Position numbers and translations under genes: made by a program. A stretch of 64,000 nt of DNA from Massilia sp. Bi118 (GTDB lineage Bacteria; Pseudomonadota; Gammaproteobacteria; Burkholderiales; Burkholderiaceae_D): NCBI RefSeq assembly GCF_918697865.1, contig NZ_CAKKMV010000008.1, positions 186,001-250,000 on the forward strand. The letters are read 5' to 3'. Below the pieces are notes generated by a model. It did not search any database. It had not been told where the DNA came from and worked only from the letters and a program-made list of their open reading frames with translations. Position 1 is the stretch's first letter, and each line of letters begins with the position of its first letter. Below, piece by piece: positions 10,548 through 24,294 of this stretch.

Positions 10548-11084
10548 ATGAACCGTCTGACCACCCTGGGCGCCAATGCCAGCGGCCGCAGCGCCGAACT
10601 CTTCGCCGGCCTCAAGGCCAAGCTGGGCAAGGTCCCGAACGCCTATGACGCCATCGGCAGCAACAGCCCGGTGGCGCTGGAAGCGATCCTGAATTTCGAC
10701 GCTGCCCTGGCCGCGAGCAGCCTGGCGAAAAAGGAGATCGAGGTAATCAAGCTGGCCGTCAGCGAAGCCGCCGGCTGCGATTACTGCCTGGCGGCGCATA
10801 CCCTGATAGGGAAAATGGCGGGCCTGTCGCCGGAAGCGATGCTGGCGGCACGCAAGGGCGGCGCCACGCCTGACGCGCGCCTGGACGCCCTGGCCGGCTT
10901 CGTGCACTCGGTGGTCACGACCCGCGGCACGGTTGCGCAGGAAGTGGTGGATGCTTTCCGCGGCGCCGGTTTCAGCGACGCCCAGGTGATCGACACCCTG
11001 TTCGCGATCACCAGCATCACGTTTACCAACCTAGTCAATCGGGTGCACGACACCGCCGTCGACTTCCCGGCGGCCCCTCGCTGA
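10548..11084 (+). CDS. carboxymuconolactone decarboxylase / AhpD-like alkylhydroperoxidase family protein
   Basis: The product is 178 residues from MNRLTTLGANASG; AAAGGAAC lies just upstream. It is all-helical, with the AhpD catalytic motif CDYCLAAHT and the conserved upstream Glu (KKEIEVIKLAVSEAAGCDYC). In this family the CxxC cysteines plus His reduce peroxides or act as a thiol oxidoreductase. The fold is shared with carboxymuconolactone decarboxylase, but the CxxC points to the peroxidase-like branch. It stands alone, divergent from the AraC gene that probably regulates it. Pairing of an AraC/cupin regulator with a CMD-family gene is common in Proteobacteria and is usually linked to stress or electrophile response; that role here is inference. 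Confidence 0.88.
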   Translation: MNRLTTLGANASGRSAELFAGLKAKLGKVPNAYDAIGSNSPVALEAILNFDAALAASSLAKKEIEVIKLAVSEAAGCDYCLAAHTLIGKMAGLSPEAMLAARKGGATPDARLDALAGFVHSVVTTRGTVAQEVVDAFRGAGFSDAQVIDTLFAITSITFTNLVNRVHDTAVDFPAAPR

Positions 11085-11222
11085 AGGGGATAAAGGCCGG
11101 CCCCGGCAGCGGGCGCCGGCCTGTCCGTACTGCTGTTGGTAAAAATACGTACACGATTAGAGTATTCACTCTGATAAAATCGTAAGCCCCCAGTCAGTTC
11201 AGTACAGGAAGGCCTGCATAGC

Positions 11223-13535
11223 ATGGATTCGTCAATCGACAAAAAAGAAGAACTACGCCAACAACTGCGTGCTGCAGCGCTTGAATACCACCAGATTCCC
11301 CGCCCCGGCAAGATTTCCGTCACCGCCACCAAGCAGCTGCTGAACCAGCGCGACCTGGCGCTGGCGTATTCGCCGGGCGTGGCGGCTCCCTGCGAAGAGA
11401 TCGTCAAGGATCCGGCCAACTCCTATAAATACACGGCGCGCGGCAACCTGGTCGCCGTCATCTCGAACGGCACCGCCGTCCTCGGCCTGGGCAATATCGG
11501 CCCGCTGGCCTCGAAGCCGGTCATGGAAGGCAAGGGTGTGCTGTTCAAGAAGTTCGCCGGTATCGACGTCTTCGACATCGAGATCAACGAGAACGACCCC
11601 GACAAGCTGATCGACGTGATCGCTGCGCTGGAACCGACCTTCGGCGGCGTCAACCTCGAGGACATCAAGGCGCCGGAGTGCTTCTACATCGAGCGTAAAC
11701 TCCGCGAGCGGATGAAGATCCCGGTCTTCCACGACGACCAGCACGGCACCGCGATCATCGTCGGCGCCGCCATCCTGAACGGCCTGAAGGTGGTCGGCAA
11801 GGACCTCAAACAGTGCAAGCTGGTGGTGTCGGGCGCGGGCGCCGCGGCGCTGGCCTGCCTCGACCTGATCGTCGACCTCGGCTTCCCGATCGAGAATATT
11901 TACGTCACCGACCTGGCCGGCGTGGTCTACAAGGGCCGCACCGAGCTGATGGACCCGGACAAGGAGCGCTTCGCACAGGACACGCCGCACCGCAGCCTGT
12001 CTGACATCATCCCCGGCGCCGACATCTTCCTGGGCCTGTCCGCCGGCGGCGTGCTGAAGCCGGAAATGGTCGCGACCATGGCCGCGAATCCGCTGATCCT
12101 GGCGCTGGCCAACCCGAATCCGGAAATCCTGCCGGAAGACGCCAAGGCCGTGCGCAGCGACGTGATCATCGCCACCGGCCGTTCGGATTACCCGAACCAG
12201 GTCAACAACGTCCTCTGCTTCCCCTACATGTTCCGCGGCGCGCTGGACTGCGGCGCGAGCACCATCACGCGCGAGATGGAAATCGCGGTGGTGCATGCGA
12301 TCGCCGACCTGGCGCACGCCGAGCAGTCGGACATCGTGGCTTCGGCCTATGGCATCGCGAACCTGTCCTTCGGGCCGGAATACCTGATCCCGATGCCCTT
12401 CGACCCGCGCCTGCTGACCCACATCGCGCCGGCGGTGGCGAAGGCCGCGATGGAAGGCGGCGTTGCCACCCGTCCGATCCCGGACCTGGCCGCCTACGCC
12501 GAGAGCCTGGAGCAGTTCGTGTACCGCAGCGGTTCCTTCATGAAGCCGCTGTTCCAGGTCGCCAAGAGCACCCCGCCGGAGCTCAAGCGCATCGTCTACG
12601 CGGAAGGCGAGGACGAGCGCGTGCTGCGCGCGGTGCAGGTGGTGGTCGACGAAAAGCTGGCGCGCCCGATCCTGGTCGGCCGCCCGGCGGTGCTGGAAAA
12701 ACGCATCGAGAAGTTCGGCCTGCGCCTGAAGGCCGGCCAGCACTTCGACGTCATCAACCCGGACTTCGACGAGCGCTACCGCGACTACTGGCAGACCTAC
12801 CACCAGATGGTGATGCGCAAGGGCGTGACCGTGGACATGGCCAAGCTAGCGATGCGCCGCCGCCATACCCTCATCGGCGCGATGATGGTCCACAAGGGCG
12901 ACGCCGACGGCATGATCTGCGGCACCTACGGCACCACCCACGCCCACCTGGAATTCATCGACAAGGTGCTGGGCCTGCGTCCGGGCGCCAACGTGTACGC
13001 GGCGATGAACTTCGTGATCACCGAGGAACGCCAGCTGGCGATGGTCGACACCCACGTCAACGAGAACCCGACCGCGGAAGAACTGGCCGAGATCACGATC
13101 ATGGCCGCCGAGGAGCTGGAGCGCTTCGGCATCACCCCGCGCGCGGCGCTGCTGTCGCACTCGAACTTCGGCACCTCGAACAGCGAATCGGCGCAGAAGA
13201 TGCGCGCCGCGCTGGCCCTGGTGCAGAAGAAGGCGCCGAACCTGGAAGTCGACGGCGAGATGCACGGCGACGCCGCCCTGGATTCGAAGCTGCGCGCGAA
13301 GATCATGCCGCAGTCGACGCTGAAGGGCGACGCCAACCTGGTGGTCATGCCGAACATCGATGCCGCCAACATCGCCTATAACCTGCTCAAGACCGCGGCC
13401 GGTAACGGCATCGCCGTCGGCCCGGTGCTGCTGGGCTGCGCGCGTCCGGTGCACATCCTGACGCCGTCGGCGACGGTGCGACGGATCGTCAACATGACGG
13501 CGCTGTGCGTGGTGGACGCGGTTTCGGCGCGCTAA
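11223..13535 (+). CDS. maeB: NADP-dependent malic enzyme, MaeB type (malic enzyme-phosphotransacetylase fusion)
   Basis: The product is 770 residues, the usual length. It oxidatively decarboxylates malate to pyruvate with reduction of NADP. The N-terminal malic enzyme domain (about 1-430) has [34 protein letters not shown] and the NADP fold motif [16 protein letters not shown]. The C-terminal part (about 440-770) resembles phosphotransacetylase ([37 protein letters not shown]) and in known MaeB enzymes binds acetyl-CoA for allosteric inhibition rather than catalysing acetyl transfer. The gene stands alone. AGAGT-attc-ACTCT beside GATAAAAT lies 45-60 bases upstream and may be promoter or operator sequence. 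A strong terminator follows. Confidence 0.96.
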   Translation: MDSSIDKKEELRQQLRAAALEYHQIPRPGKISVTATKQLLNQRDLALAYSPGVAAPCEEIVKDPANSYKYTARGNLVAVISNGTAVLGLGNIGPLASKPVMEGKGVLFKKFAGIDVFDIEINENDPDKLIDVIAALEPTFGGVNLEDIKAPECFYIERKLRERMKIPVFHDDQHGTAIIVGAAILNGLKVVGKDLKQCKLVVSGAGAAALACLDLIVDLGFPIENIYVTDLAGVVYKGRTELMDPDKERFAQDTPHRSLSDIIPGADIFLGLSAGGVLKPEMVATMAANPLILALANPNPEILPEDAKAVRSDVIIATGRSDYPNQVNNVLCFPYMFRGALDCGASTITREMEIAVVHAIADLAHAEQSDIVASAYGIANLSFGPEYLIPMPFDPRLLTHIAPAVAKAAMEGGVATRPIPDLAAYAESLEQFVYRSGSFMKPLFQVAKSTPPELKRIVYAEGEDERVLRAVQVVVDEKLARPILVGRPAVLEKRIEKFGLRLKAGQHFDVINPDFDERYRDYWQTYHQMVMRKGVTVDMAKLAMRRRHTLIGAMMVHKGDADGMICGTYGTTHAHLEFIDKVLGLRPGANVYAAMNFVITEERQLAMVDTHVNENPTAEELAEITIMAAEELERFGITPRAALLSHSNFGTSNSESAQKMRAALALVQKKAPNLEVDGEMHGDAALDSKLRAKIMPQSTLKGDANLVVMPNIDAANIAYNLLKTAAGNGIAVGPVLLGCARPVHILTPSATVRRIVNMTALCVVDAVSAR

Positions 13536-13556
13536 TATTTAACAATTGACCCATTA

Positions 13557-13582
13557 AAAGAGGCCGCTTGCGGTCTCTTTTT
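13557..13582 (+). terminator. intrinsic terminator of maeB
   Basis: AAGAGGCCGC and GCGGTCTCTT pair with one G-T around a two-base loop, followed by TTTTTT. It begins 22 bases after the maeB stop. Confidence 0.88.
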
Positions 13583-14924
<1,342 letters not shown>

Positions 14925-14925
14925 C

Positions 14926-15867
14926 ATGAACCGCATGGTCACGGAAGAGATCGTTCGCCTGACCGAGCCGCGCGAAGGCGAGGGAAAGCGCGCCCTGATC
15001 ACCGGGCTGCGCGGCTTCACCGGCTACTACATGGCGCGCGAGCTGAGCGAGGCCGGCTATCACGTCCACGGCACCGTCCTGCCGGGCGAGCCCACCGGAC
15101 CCGACATCTTCGCCGTCGACCTGCTCGACCGCGCCTCGGTGGCCGCGGCCATCGAACAGGTGCGGCCGGACGTGGTCGTGCACCTGGCCGCCATCGCTTT
15201 CGTGGCCCATAACGATGCCGACCAGATGTACCGGGTCAACGTGGTCGGCACCCGCAACCTGCTGGAAGCGCTGGCGGCCGGCTCGCACAAGCCGTCCAGC
15301 GTGCTGCTGGCTTCTTCCGCCAATATCTACGGCAATGCCGACGTCGCCGTCATCGACGAAAGCGTGGCGCCGAATCCGGCCAACGACTATGCGGTCAGCA
15401 AGCTGGCCATGGAATACATGGCGCGCCTGTGGATGGACAAGCTGCCGATCACCATCGCGCGTCCGTTCAACTACACCGGCGTCGGCCAGACCGAGAACTT
15501 CCTGCTGCCGAAGATCGTGTCGCACTTCCGCAAGGAGGCGCGCCGCATCGAGCTGGGCAACCTGGCGATCGCGCGCGATTTTTCCGACGTGCGCATGGTG
15601 GCGAAATGCTACCGCCACCTGCTGGCTGCGGCGCCCGCCGGCCAGGCCTTCAATGTCTGCTCGGGCCAGCCGCATTCGCTGGAAAGCCTGATCGACATGA
15701 TGAGCGAGATCGCCGGCTACCGTATCGAAGTGCACGTCAATCCGGCGTTCGTGCGCGCCAATGAAGTGCTCACGCTCACCGGCAGCAACGCCAAACTGGC
15801 TGGGGTCATCGGCAAGATCGAGGCGACCCCGCTGCTGGACACGCTGCGCTGGATGTATTCGGCGTGA
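14926..15867 (+). CDS. rmd: GDP-6-deoxy-D-mannose reductase (GDP-4-keto-6-deoxy-D-mannose reductase)
   Basis: The product is 313 residues, an extended short-chain dehydrogenase. It should reduce the 4-keto group of the Gmd product to give GDP-D-rhamnose. The nucleotide motif is ITGLRGFTGYYMARELSEAGY, and the active site has SSANIYG and YAVSKLAMEYMA. RPFNYTGVGQTENFLLPKIV is characteristic of Rmd-type reductases. The alternative, GDP-L-fucose synthase, is less likely because Fcl proteins carry a distinctive C-terminus not seen here. The start follows the gmd stop by one base; a second ATG at 14935 is possible. It overlaps the next gene by four bases. Confidence 0.85.
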   Translation: MNRMVTEEIVRLTEPREGEGKRALITGLRGFTGYYMARELSEAGYHVHGTVLPGEPTGPDIFAVDLLDRASVAAAIEQVRPDVVVHLAAIAFVAHNDADQMYRVNVVGTRNLLEALAAGSHKPSSVLLASSANIYGNADVAVIDESVAPNPANDYAVSKLAMEYMARLWMDKLPITIARPFNYTGVGQTENFLLPKIVSHFRKEARRIELGNLAIARDFSDVRMVAKCYRHLLAAAPAGQAFNVCSGQPHSLESLIDMMSEIAGYRIEVHVNPAFVRANEVLTLTGSNAKLAGVIGKIEATPLLDTLRWMYSA

Positions 15868-16982
15868 GTGGAGTGCGAGTCGGCCTGGGAACGACCATGA
15901 TCGAACCGGGCTTCACTGGCGGACGGCTGGACGGCATCGGGGTCTATACCCGGGCCCTGCTGCGCCACCTGCCGAGTGCTGATTGCGAGGTGCAGCCCTG
16001 GTCCTGGCCAGAAGGGCAGACGCCTCCCAGCGAGGGCGCGGCGCTGCCGCAATCCTTCGGGCGCGCGACCCTGGTCGATTTGCTGACGCCGGGCGCGCAT
16101 CGGATCCACATGCCGGTCGACGTCTTCCACGCCACCGATTACCGCGTGGTGCGGATGGACTGCCCGGTGGTGGCGACCCTGCACGACGCGCTGCCGATCA
16201 AGCATCCCGAGTGGTGCAACCCGCGCCTGCGCGGACTGAAGAACTGGCTGCAGCGCAAGGCGGCGCAGAAGGCCGACCACGTGATCGCCGTATCGCAGTA
16301 TGCGGTCGAGGAACTGGTCGACTGCTTCGGCGTCGACGAGCGCCGCATCTCGGTGGTGCCGAACGGCGTCGACGAGGAATGGCTGGAAGCGCCGGCGCCG
16401 CGCGAGGTCGCGGCGACGCTGGACACGTACGGGCTGCGGCCGGGCTATTTCCTGTTCGTCGGTACGCTGCAGCCGCGCAAGAACGTCGAACGCCTGCTGG
16501 AAGCCTGGCTGGGGCTGCCGCGGGCGGTGCGCGACGAACGCCAGCTGGTCATCGTCGGCAACGCCGGCGCGCGCTCGGAAGAGCTGCTGCGCCGCATCGC
16601 CGCCGCCAGCCAGGACGGCGCCGGCGTGCTGTGGCTGAACCGCCTGACCGACAGCGCCCAGCTGCGCCACGTGTATGCCGGCGCCGGCGTGTTCCTGTTC
16701 GCCTCGCTGTACGAAGGCTTCGGGATTCCCGTGCTCGAGGCCTTCGCCTCCGGCGTGCCGGTGGTGACCTCGAATGTGACTTCGCTGCCCGAGGTGTCGG
16801 GCGGGGCTGCGCTGGAAGTCGATCCGCTCGATGTGGGGGCGATTCAAGCGGCCATGCTGGCGCTGGTGCGCGAACCGGCGTTGCGGGCCCGCTGCATCGC
16901 CGCCGGACGCGCGCGTGCGGCCCAGCTGACCTGGAAGGCGACGGCGCGCCAGACCGCTGCCGTCTACCGCTCACTTATTTAA
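15864..16982 (+). CDS. glycosyltransferase family 4-type protein
   Basis: The product is 372 residues from a GTG start whose bases overlap the rmd stop (GTGA). It has the GT-B fold: an N-terminal acceptor domain with [20 protein letters not shown], and a C-terminal donor domain with [18 protein letters not shown] and the E-x7-E motif in [15 protein letters not shown]4 enzymes transfer a sugar from a nucleotide donor with retention of configuration on the cytoplasmic face. The position directly after gmd-rmd suggests that GDP-D-rhamnose or GDP-mannose is the donor, as for WbpX/Y/Z in the Pseudomonas common polysaccharide. That analogy is inference from gene order. Confidence 0.87.
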   Translation: MSGVRVGLGTTMIEPGFTGGRLDGIGVYTRALLRHLPSADCEVQPWSWPEGQTPPSEGAALPQSFGRATLVDLLTPGAHRIHMPVDVFHATDYRVVRMDCPVVATLHDALPIKHPEWCNPRLRGLKNWLQRKAAQKADHVIAVSQYAVEELVDCFGVDERRISVVPNGVDEEWLEAPAPREVAATLDTYGLRPGYFLFVGTLQPRKNVERLLEAWLGLPRAVRDERQLVIVGNAGARSEELLRRIAAASQDGAGVLWLNRLTDSAQLRHVYAGAGVFLFASLYEGFGIPVLEAFASGVPVVTSNVTSLPEVSGGAALEVDPLDVGAIQAAMLALVREPALRARCIAAGRARAAQLTWKATARQTAAVYRSLI

Positions 16983-16989
16983 TCAAGCC

Positions 16990-18141
16990 ATGCGTATCCT
17001 TCACTTCTACAAGACCTATTATCCCGACTCGGTGGGCGGGATCGAACAGGTCATCCGCCAGATGTGCGTCGGGACCGGGCGGCTGGGAGTGACCAACCAG
17101 GTCCTGTCGCTGTCGCGCAAGCCCGATCTGCAGCCTTTCGAATTCGAGGGGCACATGGTGCATCGGGTGCCGCAGAACTTCGAACTGGCGTCGAACGCGG
17201 TGTCGGTGCAGGCCATTTCGGAACTGGCGCGCATGGCGCGCGATGCCGACGTCGTGCACTACCACTTCCCCTGGCCCTTCATGGACCTGGCTCACTTCAT
17301 GGCGCGCGTGAACAAGCCCAGCGTGGTGACCTACCATTCGGACATCGTGCGCCAGAAGGCTCTGCTGCGCTTTTACCAGCCGCTGCAGCACCGTTTCCTA
17401 CAGAGCGTCGACGCGATCGTCGCCACCTCGCCCAACTACCTGGGCTCGTCGACGGTGCTGGACCGCTACCGCGACAAGACCCGCGTGATCACCTTCGGCC
17501 TGGATAAAACCAGCTATCCGGAGCCGGACCTGGCGCGCCTGGACCAGTGGCGGCAAAAGGTCGGGCCGAAGTTCTTCCTGTTCGTGGGCGTGCTGCGTTA
17601 TTACAAGGGCCTGCACATCCTGCTGGATGCGGTGGCGGGCACGGACTACCCGGTGGTGATCGTCGGCGCCGGCCCGATCGAGCAGGAGCTGAAGACCCAC
17701 GCCGAGCGCCTCGGCCTGAAGAACGTGATGTTCGTCGGGAAGGTGGACGAGCTCGACAAGGTCGCGCTGCTCAAGCTGTGCTACGCGGTGGCCTTCCCCT
17801 CGCATCTGCGCTCGGAAGCCTTCGGCATCTCGCTGCTGGAAGGCGCGATGTTCGGCAAGCCGATGATCTCGAGCGAGATCGGCACCGGCACCACCTACAT
17901 CAACATCGACCGCCAGACCGGCCTGGTGGTGCCGCCTTCGGACCACGAAGCCCTGCGCGAGGCGATGCGCACCCTGTGGGACGACCCGGCCATGGCCCAG
18001 GAAATGGGCCGCCGCGCCGAGGCGCGCTACTGGCAGCTGTTCACGGCCGAGCAGATGGCGGATGGGTATGCGAGTTTGTACCAGGAGCTGGTGGCGCGGC
18101 GGGAGCAGGTTGGGTTGACGCCGGCTACGCGGATGGGATAA
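16990..18141 (+). CDS. glycosyltransferase family 4-type protein
   Basis: The product is 383 residues, starting MRILHFYKTYYPDSVGGIEQV, the glycine-rich N-terminal loop of GT4 enzymes. The donor domain holds FVGVLRYYKGLHILLDA and the E-x7-E motif SEAFGISLLEGAMFGKP. It is seven bases from the preceding glycosyltransferase and ends the gmd operon. Both transferases probably build the same repeating 6-deoxyhexose chain. No polymerase, flippase or ABC exporter gene is seen nearby, so the export genes must be elsewhere. A copy of the palindromic repeat starts one base after the stop. Confidence 0.88.
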   Translation: MRILHFYKTYYPDSVGGIEQVIRQMCVGTGRLGVTNQVLSLSRKPDLQPFEFEGHMVHRVPQNFELASNAVSVQAISELARMARDADVVHYHFPWPFMDLAHFMARVNKPSVVTYHSDIVRQKALLRFYQPLQHRFLQSVDAIVATSPNYLGSSTVLDRYRDKTRVITFGLDKTSYPEPDLARLDQWRQKVGPKFFLFVGVLRYYKGLHILLDAVAGTDYPVVIVGAGPIEQELKTHAERLGLKNVMFVGKVDELDKVALLKLCYAVAFPSHLRSEAFGISLLEGAMFGKPMISSEIGTGTTYINIDRQTGLVVPPSDHEALREAMRTLWDDPAMAQEMGRRAEARYWQLFTAEQMADGYASLYQELVARREQVGLTPATRMG

Positions 18142-18142
18142 C

Positions 18143-18230
18143 CGTCGTTCCCGCGAAGGCGGGAATCCAAGTTCTGTTTGCGTTACGTTAGCGCGTGCAA
18201 ACTTGGATCCCCGCCTTCGCGGGGATGACG
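18143..18230. repeat. dispersed palindromic repeat, copy 2
   Basis: The 88-bp unit is an imperfect palindrome: CGTCGTTCCCGCGAAGGCGG at the left pairs with CCGCCTTCGCGGGGATGACG at the right, and GGAATCCAAGTT...TTGCG pairs with CGTGCAAACTTGGATCC. It matches the element at 8392-8520 in arms and core, but carries no terminator insertion. It sits between the convergent second glycosyltransferase and HD-GYP genes. As RNA it would form a long hairpin that may end or stabilise transcripts. Confidence 0.8.
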
Positions 18231-18252
18231 TTGGTGAGGTGCGGGAACGACC

Positions 18253-19259
18253 TTATGCTGCTTTTAACTCTTGCGCATCCTCCGCCCACCGCTGCCGGAT
18301 CGCCCGGATCGCCGGCATCTGCGCAATGAACAGCTCCACCAGCGCCGGGTCGAAATGCAGGCCCTTCTGCTTGACCAGGAATTCCAGCGCTTCTTCTTCC
18401 GTCCACGCTTTCTTGTATGGCCGCACCGAGGTCAGGGCGTCGAACACGTCCGCGATCGCGGTGATCCGGCCTTCGAGCGGAATGTCTTCGCCCTTCAAAC
18501 CTTTCGGATAGCCGCTGCCGTCCCACTTCTCGTGGTGGGTGAGGGCGATGTTGCGCGCCAGCGCCAGCATGCCGCCCGGGTGGTCGCCGATGATCTCGGC
18601 GCCGATGGTGGCGTGGCTCTGCATGATCTTCCATTCGTCCGGATCGAGCGGTCCGGGTTTCTGCAGGATGCGGTCGGGGATGCCGATCTTGCCGACGTCG
18701 TGCATCGGCGCCGCGTGCAGCAGGTCGTCCGCTTCGTTTTCCGTCATGCCGGCGGCCAGGCCGAGGATGCGCGAAAAATGGCTCATGCGGATCACGTGCA
18801 GGCCGGTCTCGTTGTCCTTGTATTCCGCCGCCAGGCCGAGGCGCTGGACGATCTCCAGGCGCGTCGCGCGCAGTTCTTCCATGCGCACCAGCGACAGGTG
18901 GGTGCGCACGCGCGCGCGCACGATGGGCGGGCTGACCGGCTTGGTGATGTAGTCGACCGCGCCGGCCTCGAAGCCTTCCAGCTCGTCTTCGGTGTCGGTC
19001 AGGGCGGTCACGAAGATCACCGGGATGCCCGCGGTGCGCGGATCGGCCTTGAGCGCGGCGCAGACTTCGTAGCCGCTCATGCCCGGCATCATGACGTCCA
19101 GCAGGATCAGGTCGGGGGCTTCCTCGCGCACCAGTTCCAGCGCGCGCGGGCCGTCCTTGGCGAAACGCAGGCGGTAGTGGTCCTGCAGGATCTGGCGCAG
19201 CAGCTGCAGGTTGCTTGCTTCGTCGTCGACCGCGAGGATCAGCGGAAGGTTGACGGTAC

Positions 19260-19263
<4 letters not shown>
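18253..19263 (-). CDS. RpfG-type response regulator (REC-HD-GYP), cyclic-di-GMP phosphodiesterase
   Basis: The product is 336 residues. The receiver domain (about 8-125) has the phospho-acceptor in LILLDVMMPGMSG and KPVSPP. After a helical linker, the HD-GYP domain (about 150-325) keeps all signature residues: HVIRMSHFS, HDVGKIGIPD, HALTHHEKWDGSGYP-like spacing and ADVFDALTS. Such enzymes hydrolyse cyclic-di-GMP. The start codon overlaps the stop of the upstream hybrid kinase by four bases, so the two are translationally coupled and probably form one signalling pathway. This is the second kinase plus cyclic-di-GMP enzyme pair in the window. The output is probably motility or biofilm. Confidence 0.93.
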
Positions 19264-22634
<3,371 letters not shown>

Positions 22635-22868
22635 AAATTTGAGGAAAATGACGGATTTTTGAGCCCTTGGCACGCAAGTATGTCACTTTCTCAGAGGAAA
22701 ATGTTGTCGCACAGGCAGATTGGCTGGACCGAATGCAACATGCTGTCGCGTGAGCGCCACCAAATTGACGAAAATTGTCGAGTTGCTACGGATTGCCGCG
22801 CGTTATATGTTGCTGGTATGCTGGACGCAAGGTCGCTGCCGTCTGGCAGCCTTGGCACTGGGTGCGCT

Positions 22869-23618
22869 ATGCGAATGAACACCGTGATTGTTGCCGCAAT
22901 GCTTGCCCTCGGCTGCGCCGCCGCACAGGCACAGCCCGAGCCGCGCCTGTACCTCACCACCGAGGCTGCGGCGCCGCACAGCATGCTGGAAGGGAAGCGC
23001 GTGGTCGGCATTGGCGCCGACACCGTGCGCGAGATCATGGTCCGCGCCCACATCGCCCACACGATCGAGCTGCTGCCATGGAAGCGCGCCTACACCGCGG
23101 CGCTCGAGCGCCATGACACTTGCGTGTTCTCCACCACCCGCACGCCCGAACGCGAAGCCCTGTTCAAATGGGTCGGCCCGATCGGCGAGGCCGACTGGGT
23201 CCTGATGGCGCGCGCCGACCGCAAGCTGCGCCTGAACAGCCTGGACGACGCGCGCCGCTACCGCATCGGCACCTACAACGGCGACGCGCGCGACCTCTAC
23301 CTGCGCGCGCGCGGCTTCGACGTCGATCCGGCGCCGAACGACCTGCTCAATCCGCGCAAGCTGATGGCGAACCGCATCGACCTCTGGGCCGCCAGCATCC
23401 GCCGCGGCAGCGCCACCCTGTCGCGCATGGGCTACGCCGACAAGATCGTGCCGGTCCTGGTGTTCAACAATATCCGCGTCTACCTGGCCTGCAACCACGC
23501 CGTGCCCGACGAGCTGACGGCGCGCATGAGCGTGGCGCTCGAGAGCATGGAGCACGATGGGAGCTTGCAGCGGATTCTGCACCGGTATGACGATTATGGG
23601 GTGCCGGCGAAGCGTTGA
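22869..23618 (+). CDS. periplasmic substrate-binding protein, ABC transporter family 3 type
   Basis: The product is 249 residues from MRMNTVIVAAMLALGCA; the frame is open upstream but the signal peptide (cleavage near AAAQA) sets this start, with MNTV two codons later also possible. The rest has the two-lobed fold of SBP_bac_3 proteins (LYLTTEAAAPHSMLEGKRVVGIGADTV kept in pieces, then LPWKRAYTAALERHDTCVFSTTRTPER). Relatives bind amino acids or act as orphan periplasmic proteins. No permease or ATPase gene is adjacent, so it is an orphan and could instead be a sensor or enzyme-like relative. The ligand is unknown. Confidence 0.8.
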   Translation: MRMNTVIVAAMLALGCAAAQAQPEPRLYLTTEAAAPHSMLEGKRVVGIGADTVREIMVRAHIAHTIELLPWKRAYTAALERHDTCVFSTTRTPEREALFKWVGPIGEADWVLMARADRKLRLNSLDDARRYRIGTYNGDARDLYLRARGFDVDPAPNDLLNPRKLMANRIDLWAASIRRGSATLSRMGYADKIVPVLVFNNIRVYLACNHAVPDELTARMSVALESMEHDGSLQRILHRYDDYGVPAKR

Positions 23619-23688
23619 CCTTCAGATAACGCGAGGGTATCGTGGGCGCTCGGCCGGCATCCCGTCCGGCGCTTCCCATAAGGATCCG

Positions 23689-24063
23689 ATGTCGCCCCGT
23701 TTCCTGGCTGTTTCTCCCCTGATCCCCGCCCGCGACGTCGAGGAAGGCATCGCCTTCTACCAGCGCGCCTTCGGCTTCGAACTGCTGTACCGCGACGCCG
23801 AACCGGCCCAGTTCGCGATCGTCGGCAGCGAAGGCGCCAAGCTGCACCTGTTCGCGAGCCAGGACAAGCATCTGGCCGACTGGACCAGCTTGCGGATCGA
23901 GGTCGACGGTATCGATGCTCTTTACGCGCGCTGCGGCGAGGTCGGCTGCGTGCATCCGAATGGAGTGCTCGGTTCGAAGCCCTGGGGCACGCGCGAGTTC
24001 TCGATCATCGATCCGAGCGGGGTGTGTATTGCGTTGGTGGAGCGGGAAGAGCAGACGCGCTGA
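23689..24063 (+). CDS. VOC superfamily (glyoxalase/bleomycin-resistance type) protein
   Basis: The product is 124 residues, one vicinal-oxygen-chelate unit: a beta-alpha-beta-beta-beta pair with SPLIPARDVEEGIAFYQRAFGFEL, then WGTREFSIIDPSGVCIALVE. The conserved terminal Glu is present. The start MSPRFLAV is chosen because AAGGA is 4 bases upstream. The length and the PWGTREF motif resemble bleomycin-resistance-like binding proteins rather than true glyoxalase I. It stands alone before a tRNA gene on the other strand. The substrate is not predictable. Confidence 0.82.
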   Translation: MSPRFLAVSPLIPARDVEEGIAFYQRAFGFELLYRDAEPAQFAIVGSEGAKLHLFASQDKHLADWTSLRIEVDGIDALYARCGEVGCVHPNGVLGSKPWGTREFSIIDPSGVCIALVEREEQTR

Positions 24064-24088
24064 AGTCAGCGCGGGGGATGCTTGCAAG

Positions 24089-24173
24089 TGGTGCCTCCGG
24101 CCGGAATCGAACCGGCACGCCTTTCGGCGCTTGATTTTGAGTCAAGTGCGTCTACCAATTCCGCCACAGAGGC
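24089..24173 (-). tRNA. tRNA-Leu (anticodon CAA)
   Basis: The minus strand reads GCCTCTGTGGCGGAATTGG at the 5' end, and the anticodon arm CTTGA-CTCAAAA-TCAAG gives anticodon CAA. A class II variable arm (GCGCCGAAAGGCGT) and T arm GCCGGTTCGATTCCGGC follow, and CCA is encoded. The acceptor stem GCCTCTG pairs with CGGAGGC-type sequence at the 3' end. The length of 85 bases is right for leucine tRNA. Confidence 0.97.
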
Positions 24174-24294
24174 TGCAAGCGCAGGCGCGCATCTTAGCAC
24201 ATGCGATGCCAAAAAGACCAGTGCGTGTGCGCCCCGTTCCAGCGTATGATCTCGCCTACCTCGAGAATCAGCCGCCCGCAGGGCGGCGCGCACG

